From Hibiscus mutabilis (lineage: Eukaryota; Streptophyta; Magnoliopsida; Malvales; Malvaceae), in assembly GCA_019671005.1 (NCBI GenBank), contig CM033732.1, forward strand, positions 43,451,392 through 43,515,391: DNA of 64,000 nucleotides, given 5' to 3'. A program made the position numbers and the translations under genes. Below the pieces are notes generated by a model that saw only the letters and a program-made list of their open reading frames with translations, had not been told where the DNA came from and did not search any database. Positions within the stretch are counted from its first letter, which is position 1. Every line of letters starts with the position of its first letter. Positions 34,500 to 47,200 of this stretch are shown one piece after another.

Positions 34500-35135
34500 C
34501 AACTGTTCTGTCCCCATTACATGGCATAAGTCTAATTCTAAGTGCCTCAACATACTTTTTTGTATTTAAACTTAATTTTTTTTTAAAAATAACAGTAAAT
34601 ATGTGATTATAGAATAAAAAATATATTAAGATTTACGTGAAAAATACTTTTGAAAAAAAAAATCAATGATAGAGAAAGAAAAGTTAACTAATATATAAAA
34701 AGATAAATGCTAGAGGATTTGTGCCTGAGTTATTCAACTTTATGTTCTACCCTTCATTAAAGTACCTATTTAAAGCAAAATATAATTATAAAAGTATACT
34801 TATGTACGAACATTAACTATTGAGAAGTTTACCATATCGTCTTATTATGCGGTAACCCAACACAAATTCTTATTTTTTTTTAAAAAAATTATCAACTTGA
34901 TCGCGTTACAATCTTTTTGGACCAGAATAAAATTGAATTTAAGTAGCAACTTTTACGGTTGAGTCAAAATTGATTTATGTCATGGTATTAAGCTTTTAAT
35001 GCATCAGATGGCTCAAATAGTCTTTTGGCGTTTAACTATCTCTTACAGGCAGCAGCGGATGGTTGCAATGTCTACAACATTGTGGAAGCAGATGGATAGA
35101 GAAAAAGAGAAACGCGTGTGGGAAGATAATTCCTC
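34500..35135. other. AT-rich spacer
   Basis: No gene or recognisable element is seen. Poly-A and poly-T runs are frequent. Confidence 0.5.
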
Positions 35136-35139
35136 AAAA

Positions 35140-35485
35140 TTAGGGATTTAAATTGTAGTTGCAACTTATTTTTGATTATTTTACGTTTATCGTAATTACA
35201 AACATAAAAATATTATTACGGTTATTGTAAGTATTGCGATCGTAAATTTTTTAAATTCGCATAACTTATTGTAAAATATAACTGGAATAACGGAACAATA
35301 ACAGAAATAACAACTTGTTATTGTCGCAATTGATTGTTACCTACTAAATTGCGGCCACAATTCACCATTATTAGTGTGATCCACTTTACACTGTTATTTT
35401 TGATAATATCAATTGCATACGACGTCGTTATCGTTATATGACGACTGTTATTATAATTTCGAACGGCTATTTAAATCATTGCTCA
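35140..35485. mobile_element. Small MITE with ATTTAAAT-containing ends, copy 2
   Basis: The left end GGGATTTAAATTGTAGTTGC and right end CGGCTATTTAAATCATTGC resemble the element at 27727-27910. The interior has many TTATTGTCGCAATTGA-type mini-palindromes. Confidence 0.5.
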
Positions 35486-35489
35486 AAAT

Positions 35490-36479
35490 AGGAATATGAC
35501 GAAAAATGCAAAAGTTTTAGGTTGGTCTTTTGAGAAAATTTAATAAAAAAATTTTAGAATGGTCGACGCACTCCGCTGAACACCACCAATGCAATACATT
35601 ACTGCACATTATTAATTTTTTAAATAATTTTTAAATAATGATTAAAAACTTGAAGTACTCAACATGAAATTAATAATCATTCAAAATAAAATTAAAATTT
35701 AGATTAAATTATCTCTCATCTTTTTATTTTATACTAATTTTAATCTTTATTTTAAAATAATAGGATCATATTCTCCATCATACTCAAACCCTATATATAT
35801 ATATTAAAGATGTTGCTAAAAAAAGTTAAAAGCTCTTGAAATCCGATACTAGGCTTGTAATAATGTTAATGATGGATCGACTTTGTTTTAATAATGATTG
35901 AATTAACAAAAGATATACATAACTAAAACAGACACCGAAATCTATCTAAAACTGGACCAAATAAACAAATAGAGTTGAAACTGGTTTAATCGTCGACTAC
36001 CTCATTCGTGCTTTGATAATGGGGTTGAAATTAGTTTTCTCAACCACCTCTTATGATTTGGGAATCATCCCGTTGTAATGATTCCCAAAATTATTATAGA
36101 GTCAATGGGGATTTTGTCTAGGCGGAGATGATGATCTTATTATTTTAAAATAATGATTAAAAAATAATATAAAAAAATATGAGAGGTAATTTAATTTAAA
36201 ATTTATTTTTATTTTAAATAATTATTAATTGTATGTCAAGAACTTCAAATTTTTAATCATTATTTAAAAGTCACTAGAAAATTAGTAGTGTTCAATCGTG
36301 TGTTTTCTCTTTTAAAAATAATTACAGGGTTCAAGTTTGCTCTCAATAAAACCCTAACTCGACGTTTGATCTTCATTTTTTTAAAATTTATAACTTATTT
36401 TCTTTACCTTTGAATTCAATTTTAAAAGAGAAATAAAAAAAAAACCCCAAAGCCAAAATCCCAGGTACATTATTTTGTT
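35490..36479. other. AT-rich upstream region of the FAF-like pseudogene
   Basis: No gene or clear promoter element can be named. Low-complexity A/T runs dominate. Confidence 0.4.
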
Positions 36480-37171
36480 ATGCAGACCCAGAGATCATCA
36501 CCGGAGATAGAGCTTGAACTTGAAGCCTTAACCATTTGTACAAAGAAAACCCATACCGAAAACCATATAAAATCTTGTATGATGGCACCGGACATCCTTT
36601 CCCCGTCGGCTTCTTCTTTGATCGGTGATTACATCGGCATGGAGAGTTGCTTTGATCTGGCTAACAACGAACCCCCTTGGGGCAGCGGCGGCGGCGGAAT
36701 TGACGACGTTGCCGGATGACGAGGAAGAAGAAAGCAATTCCGTCGCCGATACCTAGCCACAAGCCGTGGGTGTTGTAAAGGTACTACACAAGCGATGGAC
36801 GGTTGGTGAGATTCAATGATTATCTTCGAGCTCGTTTCATATTGGATCTTGTGCCGTTTGATGATCACAACAATGGCAATGGGTTTGACGATTATGATGA
36901 TAGAAAAGCAGTGGCCAGCGACGATGAGGATCGAGTTGATTCTTTAGACAACGAAACGGATAATATTAACAACGACAAAGACGAGGATTGCCTTAAAAAC
37001 AATCTGATTGAAGATTCAACAGTTGAATGTTCCATTGCTGAGCCTGAGACTCCATTAGAGAATGGGATTGCAGCAAATGGAGGGAAATGCTTGAAATACA
37101 ACAGTGTAAGCGCGAGCGCCACATGTTTTCTGGGTATGCCAGTGCCAGCAATAAGGTCAGTTCATATTTAA
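36480..37171 (+). pseudogene. FANTASTIC FOUR-like (FAF-like) protein gene, disrupted
   Basis: Frame 1 reads MQTQRSSPEIELELEALTI and MAPDILSPSASSLIGDYIGM, resembling plant 'FAF-like, chloroplastic' proteins, relatives of the FANTASTIC FOUR regulators of shoot meristem size. It stops at about 36718. A second frame continues with AIPSPIPSHKPWVL, a TAA at 36776-36778, then RYYTSDGRLVRF and an acidic region (FDDYDDRKAVASDDEDR), ending with KCLKYNSVSASATCF and MPVPAIRSVH. The KPWVL-x-RYYTSDGRL block matches the conserved FAF domain, in which a basic residue stands where TAA is here. At least one frameshift, one nonsense codon and probable loss of the segment between the two halves make it a pseudogene. 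It appears single-exon, as is usual in this family. Confidence 0.72.
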
Positions 37172-37231
37172 ATTAAGGTCAGTTCCTGTTGATGGAGGCT
37201 TCAAGGGTATATGCTGTTAGTAGGTTGTAGA

Positions 37232-37592
37232 TGGAGTGAGTATTCGATCGAGTCAAGTTACAAATTTTTGAGCTAGTTGAGTTGATGCGACTTATTTTCT
37301 CAAATTTTATTTGATTTTTTTAGTTGGGTTGTTTGTTCAAATTTAATTGTAAATATTTATAATGTTATCGTTCTAATTGATTCCAATTTGAAGCGCTTTC
37401 TATAATCATATATGTTATGCATATATATTTTTTCATATTTTCATATGTGGTATACATATATCAGACAAAGTTTGGCGGCTTAACTCAAACTTGAAAATTA
37501 AACTTTATATTTTACAACTCAAATCGAATTTGAAATTTTTTAGCATCAAGTCAAAAATTTTAATTTTTTTAAGTCGAGTTTTACTCTACTCT
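37232..37592. mobile_element. TCGACTCGA-family MITE, third copy
   Basis: The left end GAGTGAGTATTCGATCGAG and right end GTCGAGTTTTACTCTACTC are inverted. The core has ATTGTAAATATTTATAATG and the GTATACATATATCAGACAA segment shared with the copy at 32805-33531. Confidence 0.6.
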
Positions 37593-37799
37593 AATTATAT
37601 AATATAGATTTCATTTGTTATTGATTTTTTGTTTTTTTTTTCAATTATGTTTGGAATATAAATTTTGTAGGATTATGGATTTAAAACAACAAAAAAAACT
37701 TTGGAAGGTTAGATTTTGATTAAGAATTGGACAATCTTTTTCATGCATATTCTAATTAATATTTAATGTATGGGTTGTTATTTTATCCACTGAAAGTTG

Positions 37800-37980
37800 A
37801 AGAAAAATATTACACAAGCATGTCTAATTTCACTTTAATATCTATATTCTTAACCTTAAAATTTTAAAAATTAAATCCTAATTCTTAAACCTTAAATACT
37901 AATCATACATCATAAACTCTAAACCATAAACTAAACATCTAAACTCTAAATCTTAAATTAAATTCGCATGTAGAAAACAA
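37800..37980. mobile_element. Degenerate telomere-like MITE, reverse orientation
   Basis: A run of CCTTAAA, CTCTAAACCATAAAC and TCTAAACTCTAAATC blocks is the reverse-complement form of the TTTAGGG-like interior of the element at 30675-30914. The ends are poorly conserved. Confidence 0.45.
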
Positions 37981-37985
37981 ATTTT

Positions 37986-39542
37986 TGTTACGAACCCATT
38001 TGTTATTAAATAAAAAGGTATTGTTTAGTAGTATCTTATACTATGTTGTTTTGCTTTGTGGGTTAAAATCCCAAGTTTGTAGGGTTTACCGAATCTGAGA
38101 AAGAAAATGAATTGAATTTCGTTTTATATACTTTCTCCCCTCTCGATATTTTGCTTCTTTCTCACCTCAATCTTATTCTTCTACAATTTCTCTTCTACAT
38201 TCTGTTTGTGCACCTTACGAAAGAATCGGAGTCATTCTTCACCTGGCCTTTTCATCTTCATTCTCTGTTATGGTTAAAATTAACTTGGATGACGGCGCTC
38301 AAACATGCAGCCAAACTACGTTGGATTTTGCTAGTCTTAATGGGAATGTTCAAGCCTTGGATGTTGGAGTTTAATCCCTAAAATCCATCATTGAAGTTCA
38401 TTTTGAAAAATTGAGTTTTGAGTTGGATGCTCGTTTGACACAAAATTTCTGCCATGGAAGAACAATTGCAATGTACCCTTTAGAAACTTTTTGGAGAAAA
38501 TAGGGTTTTACTGGACGGTTCTGTTGTGTCTGCGGAACCACTAGCTTCTTCTCCGTTCATGCATCCAATAGTTATTGTCGGCATGCTGCCTAAGCTTCCT
38601 ACACAACCGTCTCTTCCACCATCGATGCTAGCCGTCTCTGTTGATGGAGAAATCGGGCCACATCCTTCATCGGGATTGTCCCATCATGCGGTCTATCACA
38701 CAATGAGATTAGCAACGAGTATCCGAGACCCAACTCAAGGCAAAGCTCCATTACTATCGAATCCACAAATTGAAGTCGAAGTGGGTCATGGATCCAGCTA
38801 TACGGATTGGACCCGGAAGTGTTTTCGATATGGGTCACCAATAGCTTCGGCCAATGGTTGGGTTAGCTCCTTGGGGTAATGAGCTACCGGTTCAACCAAC
38901 TATTTTCGACACGATTCAGTTAGATCGGTTCAAGGTACTTTTTTTCACCCGAATCACCTTAATAATCTTCATTTGGATTATGCTAAGAATATGCATCCGA
39001 ATCAAAATGGAGTAATGCATGATTTTAACAGAGTAGATGTTAGGCTCAATTCGAATATTGTTGGGAATTTTGCTTATAAACTGAAATGTTCGAAATTTGA
39101 TAGGACTGAATTTCGTGATTGGTGATTTAAGTTAGAGCGATTTTTTTGAAGCCAAATCAGTCCTAGAAAACGTTAAAATTAGATTAGTTCTGTTACATTT
39201 GGATGGTGAGGCTTTACAATGGTACTATTTGTTGGTTAGGAATGAAGGCGGAATAGATAAAACGGTGTCGTTTAGTATTATCTTTTCGAGCAAGAGGGTA
39301 TTGTTATGAGCCCATTTGTTATTAAATAAAACGGTGTCGTTTAGTATTATCTTATACTATGTCATTTTACTTTGTGGGTTAAAATTCCAAGTTTGTATGA
39401 CTTACCGAAACTGAAAAAAAAAATGAATTGAATTGAGTTCTCTTTACTTCTGTCCCCCCCCCCCTCTCTCTCTCAATGTTTTGCTTCTTCCTCACCTCAA
39501 TCTTATTCTTCTATAATTTTTATTCTATAATTTGGTTTTGCA
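37986..39542 (+). mobile_element. Short Ty3/gypsy element: two LTRs around a gag remnant only
   Basis: Direct LTRs at about 37986-38212 and 39302-39542 both begin TGTTA(C/T)GA(A/G)CCCATTTG and share TTATTAAATAAAA, TGTGGGTTAAAAT and CTCACCTCAATCTTATTCTT. The interior is only about 1.1 kb. Near its right end, 39080-39255 reads as a Ty3 gag fragment: CSKFDRTEFRDW, a TGA stop, KLERFFEA, VKIRLVLLHLDGEALQWYY. A purine-rich tract (AGCAAGAGGG) precedes the 3' LTR. No protease or pol is present, so it is an internally deleted or gag-only (TR-GAG-like) element. I found no clear target duplication. Confidence 0.75.
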
Positions 39543-40027
39543 CTTAATAATTTTTCACCGTCAATGCATGAAATATTTTCTCTTAATGTATTAACGTCGT
39601 ATAATTTTATGTAAAAAAAATAACAGTGCATCATATGAAAATATTTCATCAATAATAAATTTAATTTTAAAATTTTATGATAATATATCACTATCCGATT
39701 CATTCTCGGTTTCGAAGGATTAATTCATCTGTATCGGCAGTAGGAGACATATAATGAAAAGGCATTGAAGCATATCTCGTAAATAAGAGGTGAATTGTGC
39801 AGAACCAATAAAACTAGAAGCTGCAAGACAATAGAAAGGCCAAGTCAGAAGAATGACGATGAAAGTACCCCTACAGCCCCTCTACTATCCATAAGAGAGC
39901 AATCAAGTCCTACTTTTAAAGTGGAAGCAAACAGGGACGAACCCACAGCATCATTGGAAGGGGCTCTTGCCACCCCCCTCACCAATATTTTTTTTTTGTC
40001 TTTATACAATATATATAGAAAAAAACT

Positions 40028-40245
40028 TTAATATACAGGCCGTGTAAACTTTAGTTTACACATACCTTTTAGTTTTAGGGGTTAGGGTTTTAGTTTAGGT
40101 TGTATGGTTTAGAATTTAAGGTTAATATTTAGAATTTAGTGTATAGGGTTTAAGTTTTAGGGTTTAGTCTTTTCGGGTTAGGGTTAGGAATTTAAGATTT
40201 AAATTTTTATAGTGTAAATACATATGCTTGTGTGTATCAAAAATT
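40028..40245. mobile_element. Telomere-like foldback MITE, third copy
   Basis: The ends TATACAGGCCGTGTAAACT and GCTTGTGTGTATCAAAA are inverted relatives of the element at 30675-30914. The middle carries GGGTTAGGGTTTTAG and TAGGGTTTAAGTTTTAGG. Confidence 0.6.
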
Positions 40246-40259
40246 TAACCATATATATA

Positions 40260-41251
40260 TATATAGTTTTGAAAAAACTGAATTAATTATGTATTTGCCC
40301 CTCCCTTCTTTTAAAATTTACGTTTTATTCCTCAACTTTAAATCTTATCCCTGGATGCAAATAGGTAAGATTAATAATGGTGTTGACGAAAATCATCTCG
40401 ACTGATGACGATGTGAATTTAGACATGTTCATGGGTTGGTCCGGCTAACCCGATTTGTGTTGATTTTTAGCTTTCTACACAGCTCAAATAAAAAAAATAT
40501 ATAAATACATTTGGTTATATATTTTCTTATATAAATATAATAAGTAAAATAAAAAATCATGTATTTATACGGATTCAAACCAGGATCCTTGATTAAAAAA
40601 TTCAATCAGATTTAATATTTAAAAATGGTTGAAAAATATTTGTGTTTGTATAGATTTGATTTTTTTAATTTTTACAAAAAAATGAGTGTTTTTTGTTATT
40701 TTCTAATTTTCATTTCTTAAAAAACATTTTCCAATTATTTTTTTATCCAACATTTTTCAAAAATTTTAACCAAATCATCTTCAGTGTAATATTTTCCAAG
40801 GAAATGAAAATGAAAAATGTAGATTCCATCCCCTAATCACAAGAACTCAATGCCCAAGAAATAGTACTCAGCTGAACCAGTCTTCATCCATGAGTGGGGT
40901 GAAGAAAAGGAAATACAAGGCAAAGGTGTGTTGAGTTTTGCTTATGGTAATTATTTAGGATTGACTGTAAATCAAAGAATTTGTATCAGTATTCAATATA
41001 AGAAATTACATTTCTAGGGCCGGGGGAAAAAGGTCCAAGTATTATATATACAAATATATATATATATATCTATGTATATACATAAACCATAGCTGCTTTG
41101 AAATTTTTAATAGTGTATACCAACCTTGGAAAACTTGAATCCTGCAATAGCTCAGTAGCCTTTGAATTTTCACAAGGAATGTGATAATTTGGTAACAGAG
41201 AAGGAACAGGAATTAACTTAAACCTGTGAAGAAGTCATTTCTGGGACATCT
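40260..41251. other. Intergenic DNA, including the 3' flank of the NT-C2 gene
   Basis: No gene was recognised. It includes an AT microsatellite at about 41056-41073. The segment directly below 41252 is probably the 3' UTR of the minus-strand gene. Confidence 0.45.
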
Positions 41252-44200
41252 CTAGTGCCAAGTTTGTTCTCGTGGCACGGGAATGGTGTCCACAATTGAG
41301 GCTGCTGAGGCACCATTCGAGTTTCTCGGTTTCCTGGATGCTCGAACATTCTTGAGAGTCATCGTGAGTTTTTGTCTCTCTCCTTCAATCTCTGCAAATC
41401 GAAGGCTTAGCTGAGAGTACCGCTCCTGCATTTCTTTTAGTTCAGTCTCTACAGTTACATATCTTCCCTTTATCTCCAACATATCTTTGATTAGCTCATT
41501 GATGTCCCTGAAACTTTTGAACACTGCTTCCTCGTCACCGTACTGTTTCAAGTGGGAGCTGGACCACAATAGAATATCATGTCAAATTCTTCGACAATTT
41601 TGTCCGCTTAGATAGGTTTTACACTATGCTTAAGCTAAGCATTGAGCACAAAATTCTCACGAGAGACTTATCAAAAGATTTTGTCAGTTAAGCTCTGGAA
41701 AGGAATCAGAAAAGCAGACCAGTATTGTTTTATAGAACTTAGCATACCTCTGAAAAAGGATGCTTGATTTCTTCTTTGTTTGCAATGCCTCGGCAAGCTC
41801 GAGTTCCAATGCAAGTACCCTTTCTAATGCATTTCCACTGTCTGAATATTCATTAAAGAAAGGGGATATGTTTCCCAGTTCTTCATTCACCTGCATGAAG
41901 GCAAAAATAATGAGTCTGATGAAGAACTTTTATCAAAACTATATGTAAGTAAGAGGTCCATATTGATTCACCTTCCGTAATTGCACTAGTTCTCGTTCTA
42001 AACCTGAAAACTTGGGGTTGAAATGATGAGCATCTTTTGAAAGAGCCATATTCTCATTTTTCATCCTTTCCAGCTATATGAAAAAGGTTAAGTATATTAA
42101 TCACCATTATCGGGTATTATCCTAAAGAAAATTTATGCCACAACAGTAATGAAGTTAACTGATGAAAGAAAATGACATAACATTCCCTCGTGCTCAACAA
42201 TATAAGAAGAAACCGCAATAGACTTTGGGTCAGATTCTCATTAACTAGCGCCTTGCAGGCCTACACAATACGCATACCTCACTGTTTAGGTGGTCCATGC
42301 TAGATCTTAAACTTTGGGCTTTAAATCGATCATTGATTAAAGCTAGATGTTTTGCATCACTATTCTGGTTGACAAGTGCAACTGTTTGACCTCCATTTAC
42401 GCCATTAGAGACAACAAGATCCTGACAAACAATTAAGCAAATCATCATAACTACAAATTTTCGATATGTAAATAGAAAGGTCGCAAAAAGCAGAGGAAGG
42501 ATAAAAGAAATTAGATTAGCATTTCCTTAAGAAATCTTCAACCAATATACTTGCTGAAGTAACAGGATAAATTTGAAATGAACTGTTTTTACCAGTTAGA
42601 ATAAACTAATCAATTAGCAGTACGGCACAACAATGTAATAGATAGCACAAACTAATCAGTTAATATTTATGTCAATAGTGGCACAGAGATGGCATCCAAG
42701 TAAAATATAAAGCAATTGTCTTTCAGTATTTATTCTCAGGACCAAATGCATTTACAGTATGTTCTTACAAAAGAAATGAGCAAACTTGCATCTACTATAA
42801 GTTGAGATTTCATATACAACATAACATTTTTAGTATTATAAATTCACTCAAAGGCAGTTATTCCAAGCAAAATGTTAAAAGTTACCTGCTCAGGTTGCAA
42901 ATTGGTGAGTGCACTCGCATAGTCACCTTCTTTGGAGTTTGCTGGGGTATCTCGGTCCAGATATTTATGATCTACATCCCTGGTTGGAGCATTATTGACA
43001 ACCAGGTCATCAGAGGCGCAACTATCATTCAGTCTGTCTTTTCTTTTCATCTGAATGTTCGTAGTTGACGTGGATGTCTCAAGAAATTCTTTTACAATGC
43101 TAAGTTCAACTGAGATCTTAGATTTTTCTTCATTGCATTCTTGCAAATAAGCTTCAAGTTTCTGTTTTTCTTCCTTGCAGCATTCAAGGCTCATCATTGA
43201 GCAATCCAATTCAGCCTTCATAAGGTCATAAGCACTCATTTTTTCACGTTTGTCTGTAATAAACGACTGTAACTCGGTCTCCAATTCCAAGACCTTCACT
43301 CCCAGCTCTTCATTTCTCTTTAAATAAGAAGCTTCAGATTTCTTTCTATTGTCAATTTCGTCAATGGCATCTTGTAATTTCCACAGCATTTCCTCACTGT
43401 GCTTTTTGGAGACGGCCAACTGGTGCTTTAGTTCTTGTAACCGTGTTTCATACTGTTCTTTGATAAATGCAATTCTTAAGGACTCTTGCATAGCAGTTGG
43501 TGGCGCTTCAGATTCCCTCTTCCCCCGAACCTGGGTAGACTCTGCATCAGCCTTTTCTTTGAGATCCTTCAAATGAATGGACAAGTTTTTGAACTCCTCA
43601 GTCTTCAAAATCTGTTCAGAAAGCCTTTGAGAAAGCTCGTCACACTGTTTCTGCAGAAGCAACACTTCACTGCTGTGCCCTTCCAGTAAATTTATCTGAG
43701 TGCTCTGTTCATCCAATTTAGCATTGAGTACTAAGACATTAAGTTCCAGTTCTTCTTTCGATACCGTTAGATTATCAATCTCTTCTTGGGAACTGGCTAG
43801 TAGGTGCTTCAGCCTTTTGACTTCAAGAGCGAGCTGATTTTTATCCTCACAGTAATCAAACACAGTTTTTGCAAGCTTACTTTTGTAGTCATCAAGTTCA
43901 GCCAATACAGAGCTATTCTTAGCGAGAAGTACCCCGTTTTCAGCCATTGCAGCTTCTAACTCGGATTTTAGGGAGTCGAGACTTTTTGATAATCTTCCAT
44001 TGTCTTCAATGTAATGAGCTTCACGAGCAAGACAACCATTGAGTGCGTCCTCAACACATCGGTGCTTTTCTTGAAGACCAACAAGAAGCCTTTTGTAAAT
44101 GGAAAGCTGACGAACAAGGCCAGTGGTCCAGGATTCGTACTGAGTTCTTAAGAAAATGAGGCTAACATCTGCAGCAATAGAAAGTTCATGCATTTCAGAC

Positions 44201-47200
44201 AGCTGAGATTCCAGAAAAGTAATAGTTGAAGATTCTTCACGAGCATTGTAGAGACACTCTTCACACTGTTGCAAAAGACTGCAAACTCTAGATTTCTCAG
44301 ATTCTAGATCTGATAGCATTTGCCTAAGATTGACCAGTTCAGATTTCTGCTGATGGAAGTGCAACAACTGATGGTACTTCTCATTCATTTGGGAAGTAAG
44401 ATCTGTAACCATATTCTCTAATTTTTCTTTGGAGCTTCTTTCAGCTTGGAGTTCATCATGCAAAGAACGAAAGCTTTCTTTCAAACCATTAATCTCTAAA
44501 GCAAGCTTGGATGACTCCTCAGATTTATCCTTTAAGCATCGCACCAACACTTCGTTTTCTTCAGTAAGTTCAGCCACAGTCAACTTACTACTTCCAAGTT
44601 CTTCATTGACAGACTCTAACACCAAGATTTCTTCAGCCATCTCCTTGTTCTTAGAAGTAAGCTGTTGCAACTCAGCTTCAAAATGGTCAAGATCAGATAA
44701 AAGATCTCTCTGCTGTTGTGCATACATTTCTTCAACTTCAGAGCTAACCTTGAGCTTTTCAGCAACAACTTCAATTTGTGACTGAAGCTTTTGTGCCACT
44801 ACATTAGATAAATCTATTTTCTCAATCATGGATCGTATATCATGATCGAACTTCTGCTTCATTAGCACTGCATCTGACTCTACCCCGCTTAAAGACATCT
44901 GAGCCTTATCTCGTTCGCCCTTCAGAGTTTTCTTTTCCTCTAAGAGATGAAGAAGTTTTTCATGTGCAATACCCTGGACCTCTTCTAACCGCACCAGGAC
45001 AGATGTCAAGTCCTTGGACTCAATATCCTGACCAACCAAGTCACTTGAGAGGGACAGTTCACCAAAAAAATTTCTACAAGATAACAATAAGTTCAGTAAC
45101 CTGTGCTGCAGAAAGTCAACAGTATTCTGCAAATTTTCCTTCACAATAGCCAATTCACCAAACTCGGTTTTGATCATTCTCAAGTCCTCCTGCAAAGAAG
45201 AGTTACTATTTTGAAGATTACTGTTTTCCAGGGTTTCCTCCTTCAATAAATTAGCCAACTTTGTTTTCTCCGAGACACAGGAATCATATTTGCTTTTGTA
45301 ACTTTTGTATTCGATCAAGAGGCACTCCAACTCGGTTATCTTCTCAGAGAGAAGATGATTTTCATGGGTGACATTTTCTACATTTGCTTCCAGAGTTTGT
45401 TTTTGCAGAACCATGTCATTATACTTGACAATGCAAGTAGCCTTATATTCATTAAGGGAATGAACATCATTCATAGCTGTTTCAAGCTTCTGCACCAATA
45501 ACTCCCTGTGCTCAGCTGAAAGTTCCAATTGCCGTGTAAGCTCATCCGTTCTCTCTTTCATAGGCTTAATATCAGCAGTTGCTTCAATCAGAGTTTCTTG
45601 TAGAGTCTTTGAAAACAGATCCAGGTAGACATTTTGGTAATGCATTTCACAAACTTCTTCGTCAACTTTCCGGTAAAGGCTTTCCTGAAAATGGAGGGAT
45701 CTTTTCAAGTCCTCTAAAAGAATATCTCCACCCAACGGTTGTTTCTTCACCTCTACATGCTGATTTTGGCAATGCAAGGGCTTGGTGAGTTGAAATTCTT
45801 CTGAATCCAGCCCATGACTCTGCACCCTCTCCAAGCTTTCCAGGGAGTCCGGTCGCGAAGAATCCACAAAAGCTTCCCTGATGAGATTCTCATTTGTCTC
45901 AAATACAGACATAACCTGGGAAGACAGCAGCTCAAGATCCTTTTGCAACTGGCCCACTGCAACTGAATAATTAAGACGTGCCCTTTTGAGTGCTGCTTCT
46001 GCAATGATAGCCCTTCTTTCCAGTTCCTTACTTAGAGATTCCAAATCTTGTTTTTCTTCTGAAAATCTCAAGATCTCCTCATTCATATCTTGGCGCATAG
46101 CCTCCATCTCAGCCTTGGTGGACTGCACCTTATACAAGCAAGTAGAGTGTTCATTTCTGAGACTTTGCAATTCTCCCAGCATTTGTCCTTGGCTTTCTTC
46201 GAGCTCCTGAACAAGAGCTTCGTAGTAGCACTCCATCTGCTCCAACTTCTTTACAAGGCTTTCCCGCTCAGCTTTTGATTCATCCAACTCTCTCAGAAGT
46301 TCAAAGATTTGCCCTTTCATTGCATTAGTAGCACCCACAGAATCAGGCTCGTGTGACATATGACCAGGCTCACTACCATGTGGAACCATGCCTAGCTCTG
46401 GTTGATAAAGCTCTACATCAAAACTAGTTTCAGGCATAAAAAGATCACCATTTGTTAAACTCATTGCTTTGGGACCCTTCATGTTGCATCGGTCTGATGG
46501 TACTGATCTAAGAATAGATATTTCTTTTTGAGTTCTTCGTTTGTGATCTTGCAGAACGCCAAGCAGTGCCTCCAAGTCTTCATGAAGGTACCTACCATCT
46601 CTTTCATGGTAATTCAAACTTGTCTTGTTCTGAAGTTCTCTTATTTTAGCCTCCATAACTAAAATCCCTTTAGACCAGATGACCTCTAAGTCTTGATATA
46701 AGAGATTCCGGTCTTTTTTAATAGGTTCTTCACCTGTCAATGGATGGCATACTTTAGATCTTGTCATCTGCTCAAGGTCATTTTTCAACTCCGAACATTC
46801 CGATTTTAAAGCAGAAACCTCCTTCGCCAACCTTTCTCCAGAAGAAATCTCAGCAACAAGTTGCTCAGCAAACTTCTCTGTTTCATCACCAATTTGACTA
46901 GCATGATTCTGTAACAAGCTTAGTTCCATCTTAAGTTCTTGAATAGATAACTCTGCTGCTTCCAAACATCCTCCGAGTCTGTTATTCTCTTCATAAGCAA
47001 CAGTTAAGTCATTATCTGCGGAATGGTCTGAACTCCAGCCATGAACCCAACTGTTCGTGTCCTGTACCACTAATCGATGACCCGAGGGATCTCCTTTTTC
47101 TTGCTGAAGGTTGTGACCAAGTCCTGCCAGATCACCAGACACTGTACTCTTCAGGCTGTCAATTTCACGAATACCAGACGTATCATGCTTCTCTGAATAT

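Noticed and set aside
38526..38879. 117-codon plus-strand open frame between the LTRs
   Set aside because: It is inside the degenerate gypsy interior; no gag, protease or pol signature. The readable gag piece is further right, at 39080-39255.
44429..44785. 118-codon plus-strand frame and similar frames at 43349-46278
   Set aside because: They are antisense shadows of the giant coiled-coil exon; their Ser/Leu-rich composition mirrors the coding strand.
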